Of a stretch of 64,000 nt of DNA, positions 1-9,461 are shown in pieces. This DNA comes from Gambelia wislizenii (lineage: Eukaryota > Chordata > Lepidosauria > Squamata > Crotaphytidae), in NCBI GenBank assembly GCA_030847615.1, contig JAUMIR010000001.1, positions 250,607,187-250,671,186 of the forward strand. Direction: 5' to 3'. Position 1 is the stretch's first letter. Each line of letters starts with the position of its first letter. The position numbers and the translations under genes were made by a program. The notes beneath the pieces are model-generated. The model did no database searches, was not told where the DNA came from, and saw only the letters and a list, made by a program, of their open reading frames with translations.

Positions 1-1100
1 GTATTAAAACCATAGTAATATATATGAAACTGCAGGCAAAAAATGTTTAAAACAGCAGTGCCAAGTGATCAAGAAGAGTGAAGATATAAAACAGGTTAAA
101 CCAAGGCAAACAGTATGTACTAATTAAGCAGAAAAAGCCTTCCCAAATAAACAAAACAACAAACAGGCAGACATATAAAAAGCACTAATCCTGCTGCACT
201 CCCTCCCTTTATCCCAGAGTTTAGGAGAGTTCTTTTTCTAGACTGCAACTCTTAGAATCCTCCAGCCAGGAGGCTGGGGGATTCTGGGAATTTTAGTCCA
301 GAAAAAGAAATTTATTGAGTTCTACCCAGTCCTTACAATCAGCCATCACATAATACTATATCCTTGACCATCAAAGCCAGGGGCTAAATCAGGGTGAACA
401 ACTATAGAGGGAGCAAGGGCCTTTGATTGAATTTATCTAGTATTTTGGGGGAGGGTTAAGTTATGTGGTGGATATGGGGGTTGAGGAGGCAAAACTGCTG
501 TGTTTTGCAACCGTTTTGAGTCATATTGATGTGTTTGGAGGTAAAAAAGAAACATGCCCCCAATAAAAATGGAGTATGGGGGTCTTTGGGGAGCTTCAGG
601 GCCCCCAAATTGAAGTCCCATGGGACATAGTTTTCCCACCCCTGGGCTAAAAGATGATAAAGAGGTATCAAGTCAACATCCCTTGGGAAGGCATTCCACA
701 ATCTGGATACGGAAGGCTCCTGCCTTGAGAAGTCTCATCTCTACTGGTAGAAAACCAACTCTAGGCAAGGTCTCAGTTGTCAGACAAGCTGTAGGGGAGA
801 GATACAGACATCTTACTCCAGCAGCAAGGCTACGTGCACTTCAGCTGGGCTTTATGAGGAACCTGGAAATACACATGCACACACAATTCCTCCAGAGTAG
901 CAAAAGGGCAACTTTTCCACACTCCAGCTGAATGCCAGCACTTGCAGGATTATTTGGCAAAAGCAAAACTGCAGTATTATCACACTTAGAACTGAGAGTC
1001 TGTCAATAAGTCAATAACCAAAATCCTATTCAAAGACATAGCTGTGTTAGTCTGGATCAGTATGTAAAGAGATCTTGTAAGCACCTTTGAGACTAACTGA
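1..1100. other. Intergenic DNA with repeat fragments
   Basis: No gene seen. A short imperfect palindrome around 238-305 (TCCAGCCAGGAGGCTGG core) looks like a MITE scrap. The segment ending CCCACCCCTGG near 645 resembles the right end of a small hAT MITE family found elsewhere in the window. An open frame at 620-931 is not protein-like. At about 1030-1100 lies a segment related to the unnamed repeat at 59310-59690. Confidence 0.4.
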
Positions 1101-2410
1101 GGACTTTATCAGATGAGGCCAATAGCAGGGGAAAATGCATAATTTAGGACAGTGATGGTGAAGCTATGACACGCGTGTCAGCACTGACACACGTAGCCAT
1201 TTGGGCTGACACGCGGCCATAGGCCTCCCCCCCGCCCGCAACCTCACCACCCTCCCTAAAGTGGCTATCAGTCGCCACTTTAGGGAGGGTGGGAGGGTGG
1301 AGGAAAGTGGTGGGCGGGGCTATTAAGCCCCGATTGCCACTTTAGAGAGGTGGGGGTGGAGCCTCAGAGCATCCCCCCCAAGGCCTGCCGTGCTTCGCAG
1401 AAGTCGCCTAAGAAAGGCGGTGGGTAGGCGGGAGTCTGCCCGGCCTCTGCCCAGCCTTCCCGAGGATGCTCCGAGGCTCCAAAGCCCTGGAGCCACCTCA
1501 GGGAGGCTGGGGAAGGCAGCAGGAGGGAGGGAGGGAGGGACTCTACCCGACCTCTCCCTGGCCTTCCCGAGGGTGCTCCGAGGCTTCGAAGCCCCGGAGC
1601 CACCTCGGGAAGGCCAGAGAAGGTGGTGGGAGGGAGTCTGCCCAGCCTCTCCCCGGCCTTCCTGAGGGGGCTCCAGGGCTTTGAAACCCCGGAGCCACCC
1701 CAGGAAGGCCGGAGAAGGCAATGGGAGGGCAGGAGGGAGTCTGGCCGGCCTCTCCTTGGGCTTCCCGAAGGGGCTCTGGGGATTGAGAGCTCCATATAGC
1801 CCCTTTGAGAAGGTTGGGAGGGGTGGAGGGAGTGCAGCGTAGAGGCTTTTCAGCCACCCCCACCCTCCCAAAGCCGCAACAAGGCTTAGAAAGCTCAATA
1901 GTGGCTTTGGGAAGCCCCCCCCCCTAAAAAGCACCTTTCCTGCCAACTCCCAGCTCTCCTGGGGCTTGGCTCTCCCCTCCCCAATGGAGCCAAGCCCCAG
2001 AAGAGTGGGGAGTTGATGGCCAGGCTTTTCCATTTAAATCAGCTTCTCTCCCTTGAGTGGGAGGGAGAGAAGCTGATTCAAATGGGGTGCTTGCTGAGCA
2101 AACCGCAAATAATCAAAACCGCGAGAGAGTGAAAGCTGCTAATGTGGAGGGGCAACTGTATACATTTATGTTATTTAAACAATAAATATCGCGAAATAAT
2201 GTTTTTTCCTCAAAGTGACACACCACCCGAGTTATGCTCAGTTTTTTGGTGAAGTTTGACAAACCAAGCTCAAAAGGTTGCCCATCACTGATTTAGGACA
2301 TGACAATAACAGAAAGGGCGAAATTATCAGACATCCTCATTGTTCAGCTGTTCCCGCTGCATTGTGCTGGCATGGATGAGGCATCACTTTTTTATTGATG
2401 GGCAAAGCTT
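1101..2410 (+). mobile_element. GGACTTTATCAGA-type MITE, left end, split by a hAT insertion
   Basis: The left terminus GGACTTTATCAGATG at 1101 and the internal text match the complete copy at 9462-10150: a central ATGACAATAACA-like motif, AAATTATCAGACA, and GAGGCATCACTTTTT. The copy is interrupted at 1150-2290 by a hAT element and resumes at 2291. The right terminus is not found; homology fades near 2405. Confidence 0.6.
1150..2290. mobile_element. hAT-type DNA transposon with perfect 8-bp TSD
   Basis: Begins CAGTGATGGTGAAGC and ends in TTGCCCATCACTG; the termini are inverted. Flanks are identical 8-mers ATTTAGGA at 1142-1149 and 2291-2298, diagnostic of hAT insertion. The body contains GC-rich, near-repetitive proline/leucine-coding-like blocks open on both strands (about 1320-2030) built from inverted copies of a GAGGCTCCGGG-type unit. 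No transposase frame is present, so it is non-autonomous. Confidence 0.8.
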
Positions 2411-2608
2411 GTTTAGTTTTTTATGCATAAGGAAAACAGAATTACATACAGATGCCTTCAAACAACCATTATGAAATAACAACAGGGCTGAATGAGTTTT
2501 CTTTCATTGCTAGTGCAACCGTATAGGTCCAGGTTTATTCTGGCCTCTGGGGTTGTGATGCAGGCCCCAGTGCTCTTACTAGTGTTTATTCCAAATTGAA
2601 AGCAATGT

Positions 2609-3174
2609 GGGGCCTGTCTACACTGCAGAAATACAGCAGTTTGACACTACATTAGCACCCCTGCATATGCTGATTCACCATCCACTGATTCAATTATCCA
2701 TGGATGGCGACAGCAGGGGGTGGGTGGGTGGGTGAGGGAGGAGAGGAGTAGATCATGCCTCCCTTCTCCCCTTGAATCTCCCCCTAGGATCTCTCCCATG
2801 GCAGGAATAGTGACATGGGGGCAAAGGGAGGGGAGAAGTAGATCTCACCTCCCTTCTCCACCCCTGGGATCGCCCCTTGGGATCGTTCCTATGGTGGGAA
2901 TGGTGACAGGGGCATTTGCTATTATCCATGGATTTCATTATCTGCAGGGGGCCCTGGAACCAATCCCCCATGGATACAGGGGTCCTATTGTACTTTAACC
3001 ACCATAGTTATAGTGTATGGAAACTTGGTATTTGTAGTTCAGTGAGGCACCACAGTTCTCTGATAGAAAAGGCTAAATACCCCCACAAAGCTACAAATAC
3101 CAGGATTCCATAGGGTAGAACTATGGTGGATAAAGTGGTGTCAAACAGCTTTATTCCTGCATTGTAGACAGGCA
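2609..3174 (+). mobile_element. hAT-like MITE (GCCTGTCTACA termini)
   Basis: Left terminus GGCCTGTCTACACTGCAG near 2611 and inverted right terminus CTGCATTGTAGACAGG ending near 3172. Body motifs are CTTTAACCACCATAG, GGTATTTGTAGTT, GAGGCACCACAG and a mirrored second half, so it is partly palindromic. Interrupted by a mariner-type element at 2655-2990. Confidence 0.75.
2655..2990. mobile_element. Mariner/Tigger-type MITE nested in the preceding MITE
   Basis: Right terminus CATGGATACAGGGGTCCTATTG and a degenerate left inverted copy GCACCCCTGCATATG, bordered by TA at 2653-2654 and 2991-2992. The host MITE reads through continuously when these coordinates are removed. The interior has G-rich degenerate tandem blocks. 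Confidence 0.7.
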
Positions 3175-3184
3175 CTAGGATGCC

Positions 3185-3400
3185 ATGCTAGCACTTGGGT
3201 TTTCTGGGCTTTCTCTTCAAAGAGGCATCTTCTGGAATCCTGGGACTGGTAGTTTGGTCAGAGGCCCCAGAGGAGGATTCTCTGGGTGAGGATTCCAAAG
3301 GCTCCTCTCTCAATTGTCAGTCCCAGGATCCCATCAGATGCAGCCATGACAATTAAAGTGGAATCATAGCACTATAACTGTGCAGTGTGAAAGGACCCCT
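3185..3400 (-). mobile_element. Truncated MITE related to the 16.7 and 23.4 kb copies
   Basis: Ends with ACTGTGCAGTGTGAAAGG near 3395 and contains CAGTCCCAGGATCCCATC and AATTAAAGTGGAATCATAGCAC, all found at 16694-16918. The left end is diverged or lost. Confidence 0.5.
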
Positions 3401-3634
3401 GATCTCTGACAAGAGTTTTTCCCCTCTTAGGTGCTGATACTTTTGATTGGAGATGCCAGGGCTTGAACTGGGGAACTTCTGCATGCAAAACATATGATCT
3501 ACCATGGAATTATGAGGAAAAGACTGATTCTTTGCCATTATCTAATATATAAATGTCTGAACTGGGAAATTTACATAGGCTGTGAGAGTCAATGTACAAA
3601 CAAGTTATGTTTCTTTGGAAACAGTGCACACATA

Positions 3635-3985
3635 GGAGATTTTCAGACCACGTTTCAGCGTGCCTAGCGCAGGAGGAGCTTTCAGGAGAGGGACGGTGGT
3701 CTTGCGTGGCAGGGGGTCATTTTCGGACGCCGCCGTCCCTCTCCTGAAACCATCCGTGTCACTTCCGTGAAGCTTCGGAAGCCGCAGAGCCATATTTTAA
3801 TAACGGAGGTTGCCCGTGATTAAAATATGGCTCTGCAGATTCCGAAGCTTCATGGAAGTGACACGGATGGTTTCGGGAGAGGGATGGCGGTGTCCGAAAA
3901 CGACCCCCTGCCGCACAAGACCGCCGTCCCTCTCCCGAAAGCTCCTCCCGCGCTAGGCACGCTGAAACGTGGTCTGAAAATCTCC
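3635..3985. mobile_element. Hairpin (foldback) DNA transposon, 3-bp TSD ATA
   Basis: Starts GGAGATTTTCAGACCACG and ends CGTGGTCTGAAAATCTCC, with ATA on both sides (3632-3634, 3986-3988). The two halves are near-perfect inverted copies over about 160 bp each, meeting around 3800-3825. As a result similar frames open on both strands; these are mirror artefacts and not genes. No transposase. Confidence 0.85.
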
Positions 3986-3999
3986 ATAGTGAGTTTCCC

Positions 4000-4913
4000 T
4001 CATTCCTGTCAACTTGTAATTATCAATTTGCTTGGTCAGTAACACTGCCTATGTGAACTTTTGTCTTTTATCCTGTCATTTTTGCTTTAAACAAAAAGCT
4101 ACACACACACTGCTTAGAGAGTTTATATGCAACACAGAACCCATCCACCCAGGTTGCCATAATCTGTCATGTGAGGAAACCAGTAGCAAATCCTCAGCAG
4201 ATGCAAAATACACATGGAATATGAATTCTGTCTAAAGAATTATTCAATATCCAAGAGCTATCCACATATACCATCTAACTATTCCTCTTACTCCTTAGGG
4301 AATTCCACTTCCCACACTAATAGCTTCAGCTCTATAGAGAATTTCACAACAGAGAGATATGGCAGCTTATCATATCCTCTTGAGAATGCTGCGCACTCCA
4401 TTGGGCACTTTGGTTCCATTATTTTTACCATGAAGCCTGATTTTCCCAATAACACTGTGACAGATAGCAATATATTGCTGCTGTGCTTTTTATGTCCTTT
4501 AGTAGCTCTTTATTAATTTTGACTGGTTGGTCTCTGGGTAACACAGAGGCTTTGCTGTTTTGCCATCTTCTTTTTTGTGGCTTTAGTACTCAGGCCCTGA
4601 AAAATAAAGCTGATAGATTTGAAATGATCTCTTTTATGTCTCTTCCATGGGAGTTGAGTGATTACATAAATAATGTTTGCTCATGAATTTTCTGTGAATC
4701 AAGCTTAAGATTGCAAAAAAACACAAAAGGGAGGTCTCTTTCTTTCTGGACTAGACTGTTTAAAAAAAGATTCCTCATATTACAGAGCAAGAAGTAGAAG
4801 TAAAAGGGAGTATTAAGCTAAAAATATCCAAGGTGAATGAAATTCTCCTTATTTTAGAAAGGCTATATGCAAAACTAAATTAGAGAAATCTTCTCTAATT
4901 GCTTAGGAATCTG

Positions 4914-4950
<37 letters not shown>

Positions 4951-5165
4951 CTTTTCACACAGTTTTTGTGGTATAGTAAAGGAAAAGGAACTAAACACAA
5001 TTTTACCCTTTGTTTAAAAATAAGAAAGAAAAAAGGGAATACTTCCTGGTTTCCAGACCAATAGTTTGGTTTTAAAATAGCTCCAATATATGGATAGAAT
5101 GAAAGGAGGGGGAAACAGATTAGATGAAACAAGATGAAAGCAACCCACAAAACAAGCATATTTGG
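4000..5165. other. Apparently unique AT-rich intergenic DNA
   Basis: No repeat family or gene recognised. The 100-codon frame at 4214-4516 on + shows no known motif and has no visible splice or promoter context. A (TA)n run occupies 4916-4947. Confidence 0.4.
4916..4947. repeat. (TA)n microsatellite
   Basis: Uninterrupted alternating TA for 32 bases. Confidence 0.95.
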
Positions 5166-5172
5166 ACACTAT

Positions 5173-5798
5173 GGAGATTATCAGATGACCAAATTAAGCA
5201 ATTACAGGGACAACAGGAGATCATCAAAGGGCTTACTTTTCGGATGATGTCGTCTTCATCCTGTTATGCCCCTGTCCCGGTTCCATGCTGCCCTTGTTTC
5301 TTCTTATTCATGGCTCAAGCCATGAATAGATCACCTGTTCTGTTCCTGTCACGGAACAACAGGTGAGTGAAAAGGTGCCCCATTATGCTGGCGCTCTGCC
5401 AGCCACTGTGGGAGGTCCATGCCAAACACTTCCAATTGAGATTGGGACATCCAGGTAAGTGACACCCTTCCCCCCCCCCCGGGTTACTTGTATTTTTTTA
5501 ACTGTGTTTTTGTGCTTGCTGTCACTTTTCAATCTTTCTTTTACTTTTTATTTTTGAATTTCCCCTGTGCTCGTTCTCTTGTGAGAATGTCCGGAAACTC
5601 AAACCAGGAAGTGAATGGGGCTCTGTTTGAGCTCCATTCACTCCTGGGCTGTTGGAGGGGAGGGGATGCAGTTTTTATCCCACTATCGAGGTAGGTCTGA
5701 ACATATTTTTTTTTACATGGTTACAAGGATGGGGGTGGGTGGCAGTAGCTAGATGGTGAGGCAGGGACACTATAGTTGTCCCCCATCTGATAATCTTC
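5173..5798. mobile_element. GGAGATTATCAGATG-type MITE, 3-bp TSD TAT
   Basis: Left terminus GGAGATTATCAGATGACC, inverted right terminus CATCTGATAATCTTC ending 5798, TAT on both sides (5170-5172, 5799-5801). Same terminal family as 3635-3985 and 9462-10150. The interior carries a TTCATGGCTCAAGCCATGAAT palindrome and a pyrimidine-rich tract; no transposase. Confidence 0.75.
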
Positions 5799-5801
5799 TA
5801 T

Positions 5802-6378
5802 GAGGAGAATCTTAATTCCTGTTCTGTCTCTCTGACGGTTTTCACATTCAGCCATTTTCCCCAGATCTACTTTCTGGGGAAGGAGTTGGCACAACGACAG
5901 TAACAGAATTGCTAAAATGTGGTCTGTCTGAAGAGACAACAGGCTCTGTATACCAGTAACGCCTGAGGATGTCTTTTTCAGTTGAGTTTCAACTATTTTA
6001 TTAGCTACCTCCATGAACCCATTGCTCTGAAGGAACTTTGGACTGGATGTCCCTTGCGAAATCCCTATTTGTTTGCAAACCTCTGGAATTCAGATAACTT
6101 CCAAGGTAGAAACAGAGGTGAATGTTCAGCTTATTAGATCAATGGCAATAAAACAGATGCGGTGGTCATAGGAGTTTGGATCTCCTAGAAGACTTGTTCC
6201 TGACTTGGGCCTCAAGCAAGCTCATTATTTGATTTCAAATGTTTATGTAGTGGACTTGTAAGATAGAGCAAAAAGTGTCCCACAGAACTGCCCATTCCTA
6301 GAAACTGGTGGACCTCTATAGTTAATCATAGGGCTGAAACTGTTATGGTTGCTTTCCCTTTTACCAAGGCATGGTGGA
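5802..6378 (-). mobile_element. Ty3/Gypsy-type retroelement remnant, RT/RNase H and integrase part
   Basis: Read on the - strand in broken frames, this has similarity to the Gypsy polymerase. From about 6350 down to 6250 lies the post-catalytic reverse-transcriptase segment with an FLGM core. From about 6090 down to 5830 lies a segment resembling the C-terminal half of the integrase core. Several stops and frameshifts break it, and RNase H sequence between the two parts is missing. It is continuous with 7406-9140 once the hAT insertion is discounted. An old inactive copy; no LTRs were found. Confidence 0.65.
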
Positions 6379-6479
6379 CAGGGCCGGTTTAACCATACCA
6401 CCAAATCCACATTGGCGGGGGGGGGCCAGCCACAGGGCCCCCCGTCCTAACCGTCTCCATCTCCTTCTTCCTTTTCTCC

Positions 6480-7020
6480 CTCTGCCCCCACCAAGCAGGA
6501 CAAGCTCCTGAGGGGAGAGTGCCGGCAGCTGCAGGAAGAGAAGCCCGGAGGTGGCAGCAGCAGCAGCAGCACCTGGGCTCGAGCTGAGCTGCTTCAAACC
6601 CGGCGCCAGGCTGAGTGAGAGCGGGAAGTGCTGCACTGGTAGCTGGTGCTCCTTCCCTTCCCTCCCGGTTCCCACTTGGGCGGGGAGCTCATGGAGGACG
6701 TGGCTGGAGCCACCCCCTGCGCCCTGTGTGTGGGCCGGCGGAGTGGAGCGCCATGGAATGGGGCTCGTCCTGCAAGGCCCACTGCCTCTGTCCAGCTGGG
6801 CTGGCAACCGCGGCGGCAGAGGACACGGGGGCCTGGCAGGAGCTGGAGCACTGCTGCGCCGAGCACGGCGGGAAGCCCCAGGAGCTTTTCTGTCAGGAGT
6901 GCGGGCACGTCATGTGCGCCCTGTGCCCAGCTTTAGAACCTCACCGTGGCCTCCTGGTCACCCTCATTGCCCAGGTGGCACAAGGCAAGCAGATACACCC
7001 AGTGGGAAGGGGCAGGGAAG
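6480..7020 (+). pseudogene. Captured TRIM-family B-box fragment
   Basis: The + strand frame open from 6615 contains, at about 6850-6950, the B-box zinc-binding pattern C-x2-H-x8-C-x2-C-x4-C-x2-C followed by a histidine in a PHRG segment. This is the arrangement of TRIM B-box 2 domains, where the residues chelate zinc. Just upstream, in a second frame (ATG at 6691), a PCALC motif looks like the start of a B-box 1, implying a frameshift between them. RING, coiled coil and B30.2 are absent. The block is much more GC/CpG-rich than its surroundings and lies wholly inside the hAT element. It could be a captured exon or a processed fragment; function is unlikely. Confidence 0.55.
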
Positions 7021-7030
7021 CGCCACTTGG

Positions 7031-7405
7031 CAGGGCCAGTTTAAGGAATTTTGCCCCCCACTGCAACGCTTTATTTTGGAGGGCCCATATGTTTATTTCA
7101 AGTCAGTGTAACCTAATCTGATTTAATCTAATCACAGTACAGGGTATTCAGATTATTACTAACAATGCTTTTGCAGGAGCAGGGCTGGTTTAAGGCACCA
7201 GCCGCGTCAGCATCCGTGGGGGGGGGGCATCATTGTGGGGGCCCGTAGTAAGCCTCCTCCTACAAAAACATTATTCGTAATAATCTGAATATCCTGTACT
7301 GTGAATTGCTTAGGTTGAGTTAAGTTACATTGACCTGAAATAAACATATGAGGCCCCCAAAATAGAGTATTGCAGGGGGCCCCAAAATTCCTTAAACTGG
7401 TCCTG
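7031..7405. repeat. Internal inverted repeat of the hAT element
   Basis: GGCCAGTTTAAGGAATTTTG at about 7036 and its complement ending near 7401 bracket two arms of roughly 130-150 bp. Shared text includes TTATTTCAAGTCAGTGTAAC and its mirror GTTACATTGACCTGAAATAA. The loop holds a third copy of the GGGCTGGTTTAAG terminus (about 7186). Confidence 0.75.
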
Positions 7406-9140
7406 ATGGTGGATACCCTCTCTATCAATCACATGGCCCTGGAAACACACAATTTAAACAACATTTGAACATTTCTCTTTATTGAGCATAATGTCAGCAC
7501 CCTGGAGATATTTTAAGATCTGCCACAGTTGAGTGTCATGTGGTTCCATCATTATGCCTGTGCCATCCATGTGGCAAAGCATAGCCTCAATATCCTAAAG
7601 CAAATGCCTTGTCCAGTTTTGGGATTGTTCAGCAGCTGAAGTGATCCTTTGAAAGACTGACACCCCAAAGCGGGGCCCAATGTAGTTAACATCATGGAGC
7701 TTCCAATCAATGGTATTAACAGGTTTCACTATTTGCTTTACCTAGCTATGCCAGTGTGTGTTCTATGACTGGTATGGGATACAGTTCTCTTTTAACACTT
7801 CTATATACAGTTAGGTGAAAGGGGCCAAATATCCTAAAGGCACCAGATGCCATCTGATCTTGGAAGCTAAACAGGGTCAGTCCTGGTTAATACTTGAATG
7901 GGAGACTGTCAACAAATACCAGGCGCTGTAGGCTATATTTGAGAGGGAGGAAATGGCAAAAAACACCTCTGTGTATTCCTTGCCTTAGAAAACCCCATGA
8001 AATTCATGGGGTTGCCATAAGTCAACAGGTGACTTGAAGACTCACATATACACACACAGTTGAGTTAAATCAGCACAGCTACATACAACTCCATTTTGAT
8101 AATTTTGTGGGCTTCTTCACTCTTCAACCATTTCTTTCAGTTTCTTCTTAACTTTGTCAAGCAATGGAATTAGCACTCTAATAGAAACACTGGTGGAGAA
8201 GATTTTAGTAGCTGGTCTCAGTTTAATCTCATATGGTGTATCATCCACTCCAGACTTTGGAAGAGTGTGGGATGTTCTGCTTGGGGTTTAGCTGCTGGTA
8301 ATAAGTTCTCTGCGATGTGCCCTAGATATTTCATTAATTTTACGTTCTCACATACTAGTCATCCTAAAGCTTTTACCACATAGGTCAGTTCTCTGACTGA
8401 AGTAGTTGCAATTTCCCTCTTGCTATTCCTGTAAAGCACACCTATGCAAAATGCAAGTGTGGAAACCTGAATACTATGTTGAGCTATGTTCCTTTCTGTG
8501 TTTCTTCCCACTATAGCACTGACATTATTCTTCCTTGTTTTGTGGGTTCCACTTTTAAAATGTCCCTGTGCATCTTTTGTACTGTGTCGTCAGTGTAGAA
8601 CACTGTCTACCTGAGGAAGGTGGAAAAGCTACCACAGAGGAAAGCCTGGCTATTATTAATGTTTTCATGTTGCCTTACAGTGGTGACTGCTTTATTCAGA
8701 GTGAGTCCCTGATCAAAGTGCAGCTTTCCAAACACTTGGAGATCCCTGACCCCCACAAGAATTTGGCCACAGGTCATCTCATCATGACAGGCACCTTAGT
8801 CATAGCATTCAGCTGGTGAGCACTTGGAGATAATAAAATCCTGAACGGATTCATTTTCATTTTGTATGCAAGAATTAAACTTTACCTGTTCATAAATCAC
8901 ATTGTGCTCCACAATGAAATACCATTCAAGCCTTTCTATCATTGTCCTGTATTTGTTGGACTCTTCCTCATTCAGCCTGAATGCATGTAGCATATCATCT
9001 GCCTGGTCCTCAATCAGGTAAAATCAGTGTATTAATCCGCTCCTCTTTGGATTTCCTTTTTAAAATCCTAAAGCTATCAGGAAACTATCCATGTACCTCC
9101 ATTTAGTCCTCTCACTGGAGAATGTAAATAGAAATGTGTC
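7406..9140 (-). mobile_element. Ty3/Gypsy-type retroelement remnant, gag and RT part
   Basis: Read on the - strand. From about 9135 down to 8690 runs a capsid-type gag of the Gypsy kind, with a short open frame at 8796-8993 and an LTLNKAVTTVRQ-like helix near 8690. Around 7700 down to 7420 is reverse transcriptase with a degraded catalytic box (HMD retained, next Asp lost) and an NKEKC/GHVID segment. The part between 8500 and 7830 is poorly conserved and is interrupted by a 5S SINE at 7825-8065. Multiple stops mark it as inactive. Orientation and spacing match 5802-6378 as one element. Confidence 0.7.
7825..8065 (+). mobile_element. 5S-rRNA-derived SINE
   Basis: The head, 7840-7935, follows vertebrate 5S rRNA: ATCTGATCTTGGAAGCTAAA, CAGGGTCAGTCCTGGTTAAT, ACTTGAATGGGAGAC and GGCGCTGTAGGC. 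These include the internal pol III box A/IE/box C region. The tail has AAAACCCCATGAAATTCATGG and CCATAAGTCAACAGGTGACTT, matching the BovB/Sauria SINE tail. Not a functional 5S gene: substitutions and the non-5S tail. Confidence 0.85.
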
Positions 9141-9461
9141 TGGGGAGTTGACACAAAACGAAGCTATGTCCATTTTCACTTTCCCAGAGGTGTTTGCCTC
9201 TGCTCATCTGCTGTACTTGGTAAGGTGAAGTGCCTCTTGGTGCTTGGCTTTGCCATCCATGTCGCCTTGGAGGCAGAATGGGATTAAAATAAATGATATA
9301 AGCACACTGTGTATCTACCCTACTGACTGAAACCAGTTTAACAGGCATTTTTTGTTCTAAGTAGTGATACTGTATAGAAATGTTAGGACTTCTAGGACAA
9401 ATCTTTGGGTCCTTTGAAACTACAATCCCTAGATCTTTTTCAGGGAAGACTTAGAATCATA

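Larger units (their letters stand above)
6379..7405. mobile_element. hAT-type transposon carrying a TRIM-like fragment, perfect 8-bp TSD
   Basis: Left terminus CAGGGCCGGTTTAA at 6379 and inverted right terminus CCTTAAACTGGTCCTG ending 7405. Both sides carry ATGGTGGA (6371-6378 and 7406-7413). Flanking - strand Gypsy coding sequence joins across the site, confirming the insertion. Inside are a GC-rich block (6420-7020) and a second set of family termini (7031 onward, mirrored at 7255-7405), so an internal hairpin copy of the element forms the right third. No transposase seen. Confidence 0.8.

Noticed and set aside
1323..2033. 236-codon - strand frame rich in Pro/Leu/Gly, with overlapping + frames
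   Set aside because: Lies inside a non-autonomous hAT element, is made of repeated GC-rich blocks open on both strands, and shows no domain.
3605..4042. Two similar proteins on opposite strands
   Set aside because: Mirror images produced by the palindromic transposon 3635-3985.
4214..4516. 100-codon + frame, possible small protein
   Set aside because: Ser/Asn/Tyr-rich but no recognisable motif, signal or splice context; length is within chance for this amount of AT-rich DNA.
7840..7935. 5S rRNA gene
   Set aside because: Head of a SINE: mutated, and followed by a BovB-like tail. Two other copies share the same fusion.
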